A DNA stretch of 64,000 nt from Pararhizobium polonicum (GCF_001687365.1 NZ_LGLV01000005.1:1-64000); one strand, 5' to 3'; shown: positions 43,655 to 54,207, counted from the first letter of the stretch. The notes: a model not told the origin generated them from the letters alone. A program made the numbers and translations.

Positions 43655-44488
43655 TCAGTCCGCCCGATCCCAGTCGGGTGCCAGACCGCCGGGGCTGACG
43701 ATGCGGCCGTTCGGGCGGGCCAGCTTGTGGATCGCGGCCATCTCGTCACCGGTGAGATCGAAATCGAAGATGTCGAAATTTTCCGGCAGGCGGCTTTCGG
43801 TCGCCGTCTTCGACAGGGTGATCACATCCTTCTGCTGGATCAGCCAGCGCAGCACCACCTGGGCGGCGGTCTTGCCGTGCTTGGCGGCAATGTCCTTCAG
43901 CAATGGCTCGTTCGGCACCTTGCCATCGGCCATCGCATAATATGCGGTGATCGACATGCCGGTGGCACGGGCCGCCTCCAGAACCTTCGTCTGGTCGAGA
44001 TAGGGATGATATTCGATCTGATTGGTGGCAACAGGTGCTTCGCTCAGCGCCACCGATTGCGCCATCAGCGCGGTGTTGAAATTGCTCACGCCGATATTCC
44101 TGACCTTGCCGGCCTTTTTCACTGCGTTGAGTGCGCCGATCTGCTCGGCCAGCGGCACGCCGCTGCTGGGCCAATGGAGAAGCAGGAGATCGACATAATC
44201 GGTGCGCAGCTTCTTCAGGCTTTCATCGACGGAGCTCAAGAAATCGGCGTGTTTGTAGTTGTCGACCCAGACCTTGGTGGTGAGAAAGATATCGCCGCGG
44301 GCAACGCCCGACGCTTCGATGGCCTCACCGACCTCGGCCTCGTTGCGATAGATCTGCGCCGTATCGATATGGCGGAAACCGAGCTTGATCGCCTGCGGCA
44401 CGATGCGCAGCACGTCCGGGCCGGGCATGCGGAAGGTGCCGAAGCCGAGAACGGGGATATTGGCGCCATGGGCGCTGACTGTCTGCAT
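43655..44488 (-). CDS. Aldo/keto reductase
   Basis: A 277-residue NADPH-dependent oxidoreductase of the AKR fold. The catalytic tetrad is visible: Asp in GFRHIDTAQIY with Tyr, Lys in VWVDNYKH and His in LLLHWPSSG. It resembles 2,5-diketo-D-gluconate reductases. A terminator separates it from the MFS gene upstream, so the two are probably transcribed separately. Confidence 0.92.
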   Translation of the reverse strand: MQTVSAHGANIPVLGFGTFRMPGPDVLRIVPQAIKLGFRHIDTAQIYRNEAEVGEAIEASGVARGDIFLTTKVWVDNYKHADFLSSVDESLKKLRTDYVDLLLLHWPSSGVPLAEQIGALNAVKKAGKVRNIGVSNFNTALMAQSVALSEAPVATNQIEYHPYLDQTKVLEAARATGMSITAYYAMADGKVPNEPLLKDIAAKHGKTAAQVVLRWLIQQKDVITLSKTATESRLPENFDIFDFDLTGDEMAAIHKLARPNGRIVSPGGLAPDWDRAD

Positions 44489-44509
44489 GGGATTGTCCTT
44501 TCGGAGAGA

Positions 44510-44532
44510 AGACCCGGCAGGCGGCCGGGTCT
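44510..44532 (-). terminator. Hairpin terminator of the MFS gene
   Basis: AGACCCGGC (44510-44518) pairs with GCCGGGTCT (44524-44532). Its arms differ by one base from the hairpin at 43621, so the two terminators are related in sequence. Confidence 0.65.
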
Positions 44533-44584
44533 GGAATGGTTATTTATAGATGTGGCGTTTGCCGTCCGGGTCAAGTCGCTTGAG

Positions 44585-45766
44585 TCAGACCGCCTGGGCA
44601 AGAGCTTCCGGCTTGCGGTCCAGCATGCCGCTGATGATGGTCAGAACGAGAGCGCCTGCCACCAGGATCGCACCGACCCATGGCGTTGCCTGCAGGCCGA
44701 GCGGCGAGGCGACCACCAGGCCACCGATCCAGGCGCCGGCGGCGATGCCGAGATTGAAGGCGGCGATGTTGAGCGCCGAGGCGACATCGACGGCGCCGGG
44801 GCGGTGCTGCTTGGCCAGCTGCACCACATAGATCTGCAGGCCGGGCACATTGGCAAACGACAGGAAGCCGAGCGCTGCAAGCGTGATCAGCGCGGGGACC
44901 GGCGAAACCGAGGTGAAGGTGAAGATCACCAGCACGGCTGCCTGCGCGGCAAACAGCCAGGTCAGCGCCTTCACCGGATTGCGGTCGGCAATGCGGCCGC
45001 CGATGATGTTGCCGGCAGCGATCGCCAGGCCGTAGAGCACCAGCACGAGGCTGACGGAGGAGGCAGCAAAGCCGGTGACCTCCTGCAGCATCGGCGCAAG
45101 GAAGGTGAAGGTGACGAAGGTGCCGCCATAGCCAAGCGCCGTCATGCCGAAGACCAGCAGCAGGCGGCCCGAGCCGAGCACGCGGACCTGATCGAGCAGG
45201 CTGGCCGCAGGCGCCTTCGACAGGGTCGAAGGCAGCAACACGGCAATCGCGGTCAAGGCAACGGCGCCAAGGCCGGCGACGGCCCAGAAGGTGGCCCGCC
45301 AGCCGAATGTCTGGCCGATGAAGGTGCCGAGCGGCACGCCGGTGACGATGGCGACGGTCAGCCCCATGAACATCAGCGCGATGGCCGAGGCGCGGCGATT
45401 TTCCGGCACCAGATCGGCGGCGATCGTCGCGCCGACGGAGAAGAAGACGCCGTGGGCGAAGGCCGACAGGACGCGGGCGACCAGCAGCGTCTCGTAGGAA
45501 GGGCTGAGTGCTGCAAACGTATTGCCGGCGATGAACAGCGCCATCAGGCCGAGAAGCAGCGGCTTGCGCTCGATCCGGCCGGTAAGCGCAGTCAGGATCG
45601 GGGCGCCGAAGGTGACGCCGAGCGCGTAGATCGAGACGATCAGCCCGGCCAGCGGCAGGGTGATGCCGAGATCGGTGGCAACGGTCGGCAACAGGCCGAC
45701 GATGACGAATTCCGTCGTTCCGATCGCATAGGCCGCGATCGTCAGTGCAAAGAGGGCAAGAGGCAT
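44585..45766 (-). CDS. MFS transporter (DHA1/AraJ-like exporter)
   Basis: A 393-residue twelve-helix MFS protein. LALFALTIAAYAIGTTEFVIVGLLP is the characteristic start of AraJ/NepI/YdhP-type exporters, and the D-x-G-R-like region after helix 2 is in LTALTGRIERKPLL. It likely exports sugars, purines or drugs. The ATG at 45766 has AAAGGTG upstream; a long frame before it is not MFS-like. Divergent from a LysR gene with a perfect inverted repeat between them. Confidence 0.9.
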   Translation of the reverse strand: MPLALFALTIAAYAIGTTEFVIVGLLPTVATDLGITLPLAGLIVSIYALGVTFGAPILTALTGRIERKPLLLGLMALFIAGNTFAALSPSYETLLVARVLSAFAHGVFFSVGATIAADLVPENRRASAIALMFMGLTVAIVTGVPLGTFIGQTFGWRATFWAVAGLGAVALTAIAVLLPSTLSKAPAASLLDQVRVLGSGRLLLVFGMTALGYGGTFVTFTFLAPMLQEVTGFAASSVSLVLVLYGLAIAAGNIIGGRIADRNPVKALTWLFAAQAAVLVIFTFTSVSPVPALITLAALGFLSFANVPGLQIYVVQLAKQHRPGAVDVASALNIAAFNLGIAAGAWIGGLVVASPLGLQATPWVGAILVAGALVLTIISGMLDRKPEALAQAV

Positions 45767-45901
45767 GGAAGCACCTTTGTCGCCGGTGGGAGGCCGGCGT
45801 GTTGGTGGCGGCAGGCCGGAGATCCGGGCCGTCAATGGGTTTCGTTGAGCGGAATATGGGCCAAAGGCACTTGCGCGATAATCCATAGGAATGGATAAAT
45901 A

Positions 45902-45922
45902 CTTGTGAAATGAATTCACAAG
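45902..45922. promoter_or_regulatory. Perfect inverted repeat between MFS and LysR genes
   Basis: CTTGTGAA (45902-45909) and TTCACAAG (45915-45922) with spacer ATGAA. Its place 10 bases before the LysR start and in front of the divergent MFS gene makes it a likely binding site for that LysR protein. Confidence 0.6.
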
Positions 45923-45932
45923 GAACGCCATC

Positions 45933-46829
45933 ATGGACAATCGGGCAGGGGAGATGGAGGTCTTCGTCGCAGCGGCGGAGCTGAAGAGCTTTTCCGCGGC
46001 CGGCCGCCGGCTGCGGTTGTCGCCGTCGGCCGTCAGCAAGCTCGTCACCCGCATCGAGGACCGGCTGGGAACACGCCTTCTGGTGCGCACCACGCGGTCG
46101 CTGCTTCTGACGCCGGAGGGCGAGGTCTATCTCGGCCGCGCCCAGAGGATACTGGCGGAGATCGCCGAAACGGAAGAGCTCGTGGCCGGTGGCGGCCGGG
46201 CGACGCCGCGCGGCCTGCTACGGGTCAATTCCACGATCGGTTTCGGCGAGCGCTACATCGTGCCGCTCGCCGGCGAGTTTCTGGCGCGTTATCCCGAGGT
46301 GAGGCTCGATCTGTCCCTGAGCGACGGCATTATCGATTTGATCGAGGAGCGCACCGACATCGCCTTCCGGACGGCGCCGATGCGGGATTCAAGCCTGATG
46401 GCCCGGAAGCTTCTCGAAAGCCACCGGATCACGGTGGCGACGCCGGACTATCTGGCGCGGCGCGGCACGCCGAAGCACCCGGACGATCTCGCCAACCACA
46501 ATTGCATCACCTTCACCTTCGGGCGAAATCCGGGCGAATGGCCTTTTCGCGATCCGCAGAGCCGTTCGGTGTTTTCGCGGCCGGCGCCCGGCAACGCGCA
46601 GGCATCGAGCGGCTCGATTGCCCGCACGCTTTGCCTGACCGGGCTCGGTATTGCCCGTATCGGCAAATTTCACGTCGAGCCGGATCTCGAAAAGGGTACG
46701 CTGGTCGAGGTTCTCGAAGACTATAATCCGCAGGACCCGGAGCAGGTTCACGCGGTCTTTGCCGGTCACGAACATCTCGCCGCCCGCATCCGCGCCTTCA
46801 TCGACTTCCTCGCCGAAAAGATGGAGTAG
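45933..46829 (+). CDS. LysR-family regulator
   Basis: A 298-residue regulator with N-terminal HTH (GEMEVFVAAAELKSFSAAGRRLRLSPSAVSKLVTRIE, ~5-45) and an effector domain beginning GLLRVNSTIGFGERYIVPL, of the AaeR/DmlR group. Divergent from the MFS exporter gene, which it probably controls. Confidence 0.92.
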   Translation: MDNRAGEMEVFVAAAELKSFSAAGRRLRLSPSAVSKLVTRIEDRLGTRLLVRTTRSLLLTPEGEVYLGRAQRILAEIAETEELVAGGGRATPRGLLRVNSTIGFGERYIVPLAGEFLARYPEVRLDLSLSDGIIDLIEERTDIAFRTAPMRDSSLMARKLLESHRITVATPDYLARRGTPKHPDDLANHNCITFTFGRNPGEWPFRDPQSRSVFSRPAPGNAQASSGSIARTLCLTGLGIARIGKFHVEPDLEKGTLVEVLEDYNPQDPEQVHAVFAGHEHLAARIRAFIDFLAEKME

Positions 46830-46867
46830 GCGGGTGGACCCACCCGCTCACCCGAAGACAACCGGGC

Positions 46868-47374
46868 TTACTCGGCGGCTTTCAGCGAGGCGATCATCGC
46901 CTGCAGTTCCGGTCCATGTTCCTCCTGCATGCCCTTGGTGCCCCAATAGGTGATCACCAATATCTTGCCGGGCTTCGGCGACAGGAAGGTCAGGCTGATG
47001 CTGACGTCGCCGTCATTGTCCTTGCCGTCCCAATCGAGGCTCGTCGCCTTCATGCCGTTGAGCTCGCCGTTCGATTCCTTCTGGGTAGCGAGATCGACGG
47101 TGACGCCGCTTTTCTTGAGGAACTCGACGCAGGCGTCGATCACCTCCTTGCTCCCTTCCTCGTCCGTCACATCGATGGAAAGATAGATGGCATCGTCGCC
47201 GGCATTGGCCTCGATGCCGGAATCGGTTTCCTTCGGTCCCCAGCTGTCGGGAATGGTGATCGAGGCGACCGGTTCGTCGCTCGGAAAGTCCAGCGTTGCG
47301 GCATAGGACGCGGCGGGCAGACATGCGGCAAACAGCGCCGCGGCGATCAGTCTTTTCATGATCAGTTTTTTCAT
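46868..47374 (-). CDS. Exported small protein, unknown function
   Basis: A 168-residue protein with a signal peptide (KRLIAAALFAACLPAASYAA, cleavage near residue 26). The mature part is acidic and beta-rich with a single Cys. Similar proteins of rhizobia are sometimes mislabelled as histidine kinase, but no kinase motif is present. The ATG at 47374 follows AGGAGG seven bases upstream; a second ATG lies five codons later. Confidence 0.75.
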   Translation of the reverse strand: MKKLIMKRLIAAALFAACLPAASYAATLDFPSDEPVASITIPDSWGPKETDSGIEANAGDDAIYLSIDVTDEEGSKEVIDACVEFLKKSGVTVDLATQKESNGELNGMKATSLDWDGKDNDGDVSISLTFLSPKPGKILVITYWGTKGMQEEHGPELQAMIASLKAAE

Positions 47375-47703
47375 GGGGGTTACCTCCTCATTGGATCACA
47401 ACTTTAAAGAATGGCTGTCATCGGTTTCAGCACGGCAAGACAAGCCGGCCGGAACCGGCATCGGGATGCGGGCTTCAAAAGATCGCCGGGGGCATCCGGG
47501 CTATGAGAAATACCTGAAATTCCGGCGGGCCGGGCGTCCAAATTTGGGGGAAAGCAGCGCCTGCCGCCGCTTGTCCGGCGCGCTGGTCAGTGGCGCCCGC
47601 GCTGTTTGTGCGGCCAGATCGCTTGACTGGCGGGATCGCTCTGGCAATTTGGCAGGAAAGGCCTCACATCTTTCTCCTGATAAACCCCAGCCGAGACCCC
47701 TCC
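47375..47703. other. Divergent intergenic region before the ChaC-like gene
   Basis: No gene is supported. TTGACT (47623-47628) is a good -35 element; a matching -10 is poor (CAATTT, 47645-47650). No strong hairpin was seen. Confidence 0.4.
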
Positions 47704-48429
47704 ATGCCTGAGCCACGAGAAATGTCCCTGACACCCGATCTGGTGGCGCTGTGCCACAGGGATATGATCGATCAGGGCCCCGACGGGCCGTGGACGGCGA
47801 TCAGCGACGCGCAGTACCGGGATCTGGCTGAAAAGCTGGAGAGGGAAAGCCATGGTGAGCCGCTTTGGGTGTTTGCCTATGGTTCGCTGATCTGGAAGCC
47901 GGAATTCGAGGCGATCGACCGGCAGCGGGCGACGGCGTTCGGCTGGCACCGGTCCTTCTGCCTGCATATCAACCGGTGGCGCGGCTCGCACGAGCAGCCG
48001 GGGCTGATGATGGCGCTGGAGCGCGGCGGGCGATGCGACGGCGTCATCTACCGCCTGGCGGACGGCAACCGCGCCGCCCAGATCGAGCGCATGCTGCGGC
48101 GTGAAGTCAGCGCCGTCGAGAATATCGATGCGGTCCGGTGGCTGCCGGTCAAGGCCGAGAGCGGCCCGTGCCGGGCGCTGGGCTTCTGGGTTGGGGCGAC
48201 CGGGGAGCGCATCCGCTCCCGCCGGCCGCTGGATGAGGTCGCGGGCATTCTGGCGCGGGCCTGCGGGCATATCGGGTCCTGCGCCGAATATCTCTACAAC
48301 ACCGTCGCGCATCTGGAGGATTTCGGCATTCACGACCGCAATCTCTGGCGCCTGCAGAAGCTGGTGGCCGACGAAATCCGAACGATCCATCGGCAGGATG
48401 CCGCATTGCAGGCCTGCTGTCAGGGTTAA
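47704..48429 (+). CDS. ChaC-like gamma-glutamylcyclotransferase
   Basis: A 241-residue protein of the ChaC family, which degrades glutathione to 5-oxoproline and Cys-Gly. The signature FAYGSLIWKPEF lies at about residues 56-67; HRSFCLHI, GLMMALERGG and the later YLYNTVAHLEDFGIHD block are also typical. Cytoplasmic. Start 47704 is chosen; a second ATG lies six codons inside. Confidence 0.9.
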   Translation: MPEPREMSLTPDLVALCHRDMIDQGPDGPWTAISDAQYRDLAEKLERESHGEPLWVFAYGSLIWKPEFEAIDRQRATAFGWHRSFCLHINRWRGSHEQPGLMMALERGGRCDGVIYRLADGNRAAQIERMLRREVSAVENIDAVRWLPVKAESGPCRALGFWVGATGERIRSRRPLDEVAGILARACGHIGSCAEYLYNTVAHLEDFGIHDRNLWRLQKLVADEIRTIHRQDAALQACCQG

Positions 48430-48576
48430 AAGAGCTCCGTCCGGTGGCTGGCCGGTACAACGTCTTGAGATGATGGAAAATCCTGGAAGGCAGTCTTGGA
48501 AGAATGCCCGGTCTTGTGTGCAGTCACCGTGCCGGTTCGCTGGGCGTAAGGGACAGCAATCGCACCCCGTAAGAGA

Positions 48577-48819
48577 TCAATTATCCTCGGAAGACGTGTC
48601 CTGTTCGTCGGCCTGTTTTTCCGGCCAGCCAAGCAGCGTGCAGGCAACCAGACAGAAGCAGCCCCAGACGATGGCGACGGTTGGAAACCACATGAATGTG
48701 GTGTTCTCGATGATCTCGTGACGGATCAGTTGATGCCATATCGCCATAATGGAATAGGCGCCGGCAAGGGCCAGCACCGGCAGCGCAAGCATCCGTTTTA
48801 CAAAGGAAATCCACGTCAT
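48577..48819 (-). CDS. Small two-helix membrane protein
   Basis: An 80-residue protein with two hydrophobic segments (~10-28 and ~42-62) and an acidic Glu/Asp-Ser tail. No known family was recognised. The ribosome binding site and the first base of its ATG fall inside a perfect hairpin (48819-48848), which could control its translation. Confidence 0.6.
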   Translation of the reverse strand: MTWISFVKRMLALPVLALAGAYSIMAIWHQLIRHEIIENTTFMWFPTVAIVWGCFCLVACTLLGWPEKQADEQDTSSEDN

Positions 48820-48848
48820 ACTCTCTCTCCGATCTTGGCGAGAGAGTA
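48819..48848 (-). promoter_or_regulatory. Hairpin covering the ribosome binding site of the small membrane protein
   Basis: Nine-base arms TACTCTCTC (48819-48827) and GAGAGAGTA (48840-48848) pair perfectly around a 12-base loop. On the minus strand the downstream arm holds the purine-rich GAGAGAG and the A of the ATG at 48819. Confidence 0.45.
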
Positions 48849-49011
48849 TGTGCGTTGCGGAAATACGCAATACCCTAGATTGTATTATGGTAAAAATGAA
48901 ACCGGAGATGCAGGCCGCCGAAGGCCAGATATTCCTCCCCGCCGCAGAGGCGAAAATGGTGACCGCGAGGGCTCCAGACGGCTCCAACTGGCCTTGTGCG
49001 AACCGCCCGGT

Positions 49012-49779
49012 TTACCGCTTGACTGCCACCAGAAACAGCCTTGGAAATTTGAGCAGCACGCGCCCGTCGGCCAGCGGCGGATAGGCCTCGCGAATGCGTT
49101 CGAGATAGGCGGCAAGATAGGTTTCGCGCAGCTCTGCCGGCAGTGCGTCGAGATAGGGGCGAAGACCGGTGCCCTTCACCCATTCGACGATCGCTTCGGC
49201 ATTGGCCAGACGGTGGTAGTAGATCGTGTGCCAGACGTCGATCCGGATGGATTTCGCCGTCAGCCGGTCGAGATAGACGGCCGGCGCGGGCAGGCGCGCA
49301 CGGCGGCTGCCATCCGTATAAAATCTGGAAAAGCGTGCGTCTTCCGTGAGATAGCGCATCGAGGCATGTGACGGTTCGTCGAGATTGTCCGGCATCTGCA
49401 CGGCAAGCGTTCCGCCGGGAATGAGCTGGTCCATCAGCCGGTCGAGAATGGCCAGATGGTCCGGCAGCCATTGAAAGACGGCGTTGGCGAAGAGCAGAAC
49501 GGCGGGCTGGGGCGGCGCCCATTGCGCCAGATCGCCCTTTTCAAAGCGGGTATTCGCCATTCGCCTGCGGGCCGCCGTCAGCATGTTTTCGTCGCTGTCG
49601 ATGCCGGTCAGGAGATAGGCGGGAAACCGGTCATGGATCAGCTCCGTCGAATTGCCGGGCCCGCAGCCGAGATCGTAGAGCGGACCGTCCGGCAGGTTCG
49701 GAATCTGGTCGAGCAGATCGCGGGCCGGCCGTGTCCGTTCGTCCTCGAATTTCATGTACTGTTCGGCAGACCAAGACAT
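49012..49779 (-). CDS. tam: Trans-aconitate 2-methyltransferase
   Basis: A 255-residue SAM-dependent methyltransferase that methylates trans-aconitate, a toxic aconitase by-product. Motif I is [12 protein letters not shown] (~34-45), and [11 protein letters not shown] and [12 protein letters not shown] are typical of Tam. Start 49779 is correct by family alignment ([19 protein letters not shown]); an open frame runs upstream into the dehalogenase gene. The two genes are 17 bases apart and likely cotranscribed. Confidence 0.93.
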   Translation of the reverse strand: MSWSAEQYMKFEDERTRPARDLLDQIPNLPDGPLYDLGCGPGNSTELIHDRFPAYLLTGIDSDENMLTAARRRMANTRFEKGDLAQWAPPQPAVLLFANAVFQWLPDHLAILDRLMDQLIPGGTLAVQMPDNLDEPSHASMRYLTEDARFSRFYTDGSRRARLPAPAVYLDRLTAKSIRIDVWHTIYYHRLANAEAIVEWVKGTGLRPYLDALPAELRETYLAAYLERIREAYPPLADGRVLLKFPRLFLVAVKR

Positions 49780-49796
49780 CTCTTGTCCTTCTGTGA

Positions 49797-50447
49797 TTAG
49801 AGGCTTTCCAGCGACGGCAGGATCAGCGACGGGCCATAATCGGCATATTCGTCCGGCATGTTGCCGCGGTTGATCCAGACGGTCCGGAAACCGAATTTGG
49901 TGGCACCGGCGATGTCCCAGCGGTTGGAGGACTGGAAGGATACGGCGTCGGGATAGAGCCGGTAGGTGGTCGTCACCATGTCGTAGACCGCAGGCGCGGT
50001 CTTGAAGGATTTGACCGTCTCGACCGAGAAGATATCGTCGATGATGAGATCGAGCCCGGCCTTCTTCACCGCCGATTGCAGCATCTGCGGTGTGCCGTTC
50101 GACAGGATGGCGATGCGCGCGCCGCGATCCTTCAGGTGTTTCAGCACGCCGGGCACTTCCGGATAACAATCGAGATGCCAGTAGGCGTCGAGCAGGGCCG
50201 TTTTCAATGTGCGGTCGGCTGAGGGAAACCGGGCAAAGGCATAGTCGAGCGACTGTTCGGTCAGCGTCCAGAAATCGGTATAGGTGCCCATCAGCGTCCG
50301 GATCCAGGAATATTCCAGCTGTTTGGCCCGCCAGAGATCGGAAAAGGCCTGGCCGTCGGCTCCCATCGCCGGGGCATGCCTGCGCACCGCCGCATGCACG
50401 TCGAACAGCGTGCCATAGGCATCGAACACATAGGCCGCATGAGACAT
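49797..50447 (-). CDS. (S)-2-haloacid dehalogenase (HAD type II)
   Basis: A 216-residue enzyme with the HAD motifs: nucleophile Asp9 in FDAYGTLFD, the Ser/Asn pair in ILSNGTP, Lys in VKSFKTAP and the [10 protein letters not shown] loop. It would hydrolyse short-chain 2-haloacids with inversion. It precedes tam in the same direction. Confidence 0.92.
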   Translation of the reverse strand: MSHAAYVFDAYGTLFDVHAAVRRHAPAMGADGQAFSDLWRAKQLEYSWIRTLMGTYTDFWTLTEQSLDYAFARFPSADRTLKTALLDAYWHLDCYPEVPGVLKHLKDRGARIAILSNGTPQMLQSAVKKAGLDLIIDDIFSVETVKSFKTAPAVYDMVTTTYRLYPDAVSFQSSNRWDIAGATKFGFRTVWINRGNMPDEYADYGPSLILPSLESL

Positions 50448-50648
50448 AAAACCCTCCCGTCATTCCCTTCGCGCCGGATCTCTTTCAACATGGGAAAAAG
50501 AGATGGCAGCGCCTTGATCGATCGCATTTTTCCGCCGCCGGGTCTTGCCGTCGGCAGACATCATACGATCACCGTATGAATACGGTTCTTTCGCTGGGAT
50601 CATGTCAAAAATTTGTGCGATGCACAATGATTCCCGGCAAAACCCGGA

Positions 50649-51224
50649 TCAACTCTTGGTGGGTTTCCAGACCTTGGCGGGAAAACGCAACGCCTGCCGG
50701 GCGAGCTTTCCCTTGAGGCCGAGTGCGGTGTCGCAAAGGCCGGTCACATGCCGGTTCGGCTTGGCCTCGGGCCGCAATGCGTGCAGGGCAGCCGCAGCCT
50801 CCTCCGGTTGCATATAGCGGGCGAGGATGCCGAGCGTCAGCGCCGTCGAGCGGCCGATGCCGCGCAGGCAATGGATCAGCAGATGCGCATCCTCCGGCAG
50901 GCCATCGATGAAAGCAAACGCCTGTTCGATATGTGCCGCCCGCGCCGCATCCGGCTCGTCGGGGTCGGTGACATCGCCGAACAGCAGTTGCAGATGCCGC
51001 TCCGCCGGCAGGTCGATCATCGACAGAAGCTTGGTGCCATCCGCCCGGATCGAAATCAGATGGCTCGGCGCGTAGATCGCCCGGTTGTGCCGCGCCTCGG
51101 TCTGCGAGGCGACGATCATCCGGACCGGCCAGCCGTTCGGATGGGACGGATTGGTGCCGAGCAGCGGCACATAGAGCGCATCCGCCTGCTTCTCAGCCGC
51201 CTGCCTTTCGGCCGCAAGTGCCAT
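50649..51224 (-). CDS. Tyrosine/dual-specificity phosphatase-like protein
   Basis: A 191-residue protein with the Cys-x5-Arg signature HCLRGIGRS (~117-125) and the general acid Asp in the preceding loop (FGDVTDPDEPD). It resembles rhizobial proteins of the protein tyrosine phosphatase fold. The start at 51224 has GAGG seven bases upstream; an internal ATG at 51119 would also leave the fold intact. Confidence 0.85.
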   Translation of the reverse strand: MALAAERQAAEKQADALYVPLLGTNPSHPNGWPVRMIVASQTEARHNRAIYAPSHLISIRADGTKLLSMIDLPAERHLQLLFGDVTDPDEPDAARAAHIEQAFAFIDGLPEDAHLLIHCLRGIGRSTALTLGILARYMQPEEAAAALHALRPEAKPNRHVTGLCDTALGLKGKLARQALRFPAKVWKPTKS

Positions 51225-51441
51225 GGGTCGCCTCGTGATTCCGTTGCCTTGCCGGCGAAAATATCAGCGAGGACGGGGGCGGGGGAAGAGGGTTTTTTAA
51301 CAGGCAGGGCAGGACGGCGCGGGTCCGTCCGGGTGCGGCAGTGGCTCCAGCCTCAAATGACAAGCTTCGTTATAATGTTTCCACGAAAACATTATAACCG
51401 ACTCGATTGCCGCAGCCGGTGGTCCGGCAAGGCCGCAATCG

Positions 51442-51651
51442 TCACTTCTTCTTTTTGGGTGCGGCCTTCTTCACCGGCTTTTCGTCCACGCTTGGCTGCT
51501 GGCCGAGCCGCAGGGCTTTCAGCATGGCCGTCTTCTTGTTGCGCGCCACCAGTTCCGCGTTGATGATGCCCAGCGCGGCGGCGGACGTTTCGTCCTGGCT
51601 GCGTCGCACTGTGACCTTTGCAGGCGCCTTGGCATCGTTTTTATCGGTCAA
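51442..51651 (-). CDS. Short Lys-rich basic protein
   Basis: A 69-residue protein with a helical centre (AAALGIINAELVARNKKTAML) and a tail of KPVKKAAPKKKK, like histone H1-type or nucleic-acid-binding tails. No known domain. It is preceded by a reasonable upstream spacing from the next gene and could bind DNA or RNA. Confidence 0.65.
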   Translation of the reverse strand: MTDKNDAKAPAKVTVRRSQDETSAAALGIINAELVARNKKTAMLKALRLGQQPSVDEKPVKKAAPKKKK

Positions 51652-51717
51652 TGTGATGAACTCGCTCTGAAATTTCCAGGATGGGTGGCGGCGGGAGATT
51701 GCTCTCCCGTGCGCATG

Positions 51718-51885
51718 TTAAAACACGGCGAGATATTTCAGCAGTGAAATAATGCCGATGATGATCACGATGATCCGGACGATCTGCTTGGCGCGGCCGT
51801 CGATCGGCAGCCTGGCAACAAGATAAAGAACGAGCACGATAACGAGAAACGTGATCAGAATACTGATCAGCATGGATGATGCCAT
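51718..51885 (-). CDS. Thivi_2564-type tiny membrane protein
   Basis: A 55-residue protein of two hydrophobic helices (~5-24 and ~36-53) with a charged turn LPIDGRAKQ between. The pattern matches the Thivi_2564 family of small membrane proteins. The ATG at 51885 has GGAG eight bases upstream; an in-frame ATG four codons later is possible. Confidence 0.75.
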   Translation of the reverse strand: MASSMLISILITFLVIVLVLYLVARLPIDGRAKQIVRIIVIIIGIISLLKYLAVF

Positions 51886-52049
51886 TTATTCCACTCCATA
51901 AAAGAACGACGCTTTTCAGCGGTTAAGGCTGAAATAGGGCGCGTCGTCCTGAATGGAAGCATGGCAGGGTGGAATAAATCTGTGCCGCAAAGCGGGTTAT
52001 AGTGTCACGCGCTCCGCTCCGGACCATCATGGAGAGAGGTTGGTGTGCC

Positions 52050-53090
<1,041 letters not shown>

Positions 53091-53243
53091 CGAACGGGTC
53101 CTTTTTGCTTGCGGCGGCAGACTATGCGAGCCGTCCTTTGCGATCCAGATTGGACGGCATGACTTTTTTTGATGTACCTATTTACCCCGTTTCTCGATTT
53201 TCCGGTTATGCCGGATACGACAAAGACAAAACAGGAGACCGTC

Positions 53244-54131
53244 ATGGCCGTCGAGACTTCCCCGCGCAGCACAACCTGGACCTATGTCGATGGCGAATGG
53301 CTTTCCGGCAATCCGCCGCTGATCGGCCCGACCTCGCATGCCATGTGGCTCGGCTCGACCGTGTTCGACGGTGCCCGCTGGTTCGACGGCATTGCGCCGG
53401 ACATCGATCTGCATTGCCAGCGCGTCAACCGCTCGGCCCTGGCGCTCGGCCTGAAGCCGGTGGTAACGGCCGAGGATATCGAAGGCCTCGCCTGGGAAGG
53501 TGTGAAGAAATTCGACGGCAAGACGGCGATCTATATCAAGCCGATGTACTGGGGCGAACACGGCATGCCCGGCAGCGTCGTCGCGGTCGATCCGGATTCG
53601 ACCCGGTTTGCGCTCTGCCTGTTCGAAGCGCCGATGGGCGAGGGGCCGGGTGGCCAGTCGCTCACCGTCTCTCCCTTCCGCCGCCCGACGATCGAATGCA
53701 TGCCGACCGACGCCAAGGCCGGCTGCCTCTATCCCAACAACGGCCGCATCCTGATCGAGGCGCGCAAGCGCGGCTTCTCGAATGCGCTGGTGCGCGACAT
53801 GCTCGGCAATATCGCCGAAACCGGCTCGTCCAATGTCTTCATGGTGAAAGATGGCGTCGTCTTCACGCCCGCCGCCAACCGCACCTTCCTCGCCGGCATC
53901 ACCCGCACCCGCGTCATCACGCTGTTGCGCGACGCCGGCTTCGATGTGGTCGAGACCAGCCTGACGCTTGCCGATTTCGAAGGCGCCGACGAAATCTTCA
54001 CCTCGGGCAACTATTCCAAGGTCGTGCCCGTCACCAAGCTCGAAGACCGCGACCTGCAACCGGGCCCGATCGCCGCCAAGGCGAAGGATCTGTATATGGA
54101 TTGGGCGCACTCGGCCGCGTCGGATTTGTGA
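53244..54131 (+). CDS. Branched-chain aminotransferase-like enzyme (class IV PLP)
   Basis: A 295-residue fold-type IV aminotransferase. The PLP Lys is Lys158 (DAKAGCLYPNN), and the phosphate-binding AETGSSNVF is at about 191-199. The N-terminal TWTYVDGEWL fits BCAT-like rhizobial proteins; it is not the canonical IlvE length of ~310. Substrate likely branched-chain or other hydrophobic amino acids. The ATG at 53244 has AGGAGA six bases upstream; the frame is open 75 bases earlier. Confidence 0.9.
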   Translation: MAVETSPRSTTWTYVDGEWLSGNPPLIGPTSHAMWLGSTVFDGARWFDGIAPDIDLHCQRVNRSALALGLKPVVTAEDIEGLAWEGVKKFDGKTAIYIKPMYWGEHGMPGSVVAVDPDSTRFALCLFEAPMGEGPGGQSLTVSPFRRPTIECMPTDAKAGCLYPNNGRILIEARKRGFSNALVRDMLGNIAETGSSNVFMVKDGVVFTPAANRTFLAGITRTRVITLLRDAGFDVVETSLTLADFEGADEIFTSGNYSKVVPVTKLEDRDLQPGPIAAKAKDLYMDWAHSAASDL

Positions 54132-54161
54132 GGCAAAGGCGCAGGTCGCCGCAATGTCCTT

Positions 54162-54207
54162 CGCCCCGCTTGCGGGGAGAAGGCGGCCGACAGGCCGGAT
54201 GAGGGGC
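54162..54207. repeat. Second copy of the GC-rich intergenic repeat
   Basis: Bases 54173-54207 match 33 of 35 positions at 8058-8092. The preceding bases form a hairpin of GCCCCGC/GCGGGG type. A further 9-bp hairpin CGTTGAAAG/CTTTCAACG lies at 54259-54285, and may end the aminotransferase transcript. Confidence 0.75.

Noticed and set aside
43598..45898. A 766-codon plus-strand frame across the aldo/keto reductase and MFS genes
   Set aside because: Low-complexity antisense sequence with many Asp, His and Gln residues, typical of GC-rich shadows.
48848..49084. A 78-codon plus-strand frame overlapping tam
   Set aside because: It overlaps the conserved 3' end of tam and lacks protein features.
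49780..50463. Apparent N-terminal extension fusing a second domain to Tam
   Set aside because: The extension is an out-of-frame reading of the haloacid dehalogenase gene; Tam starts normally at 49779.
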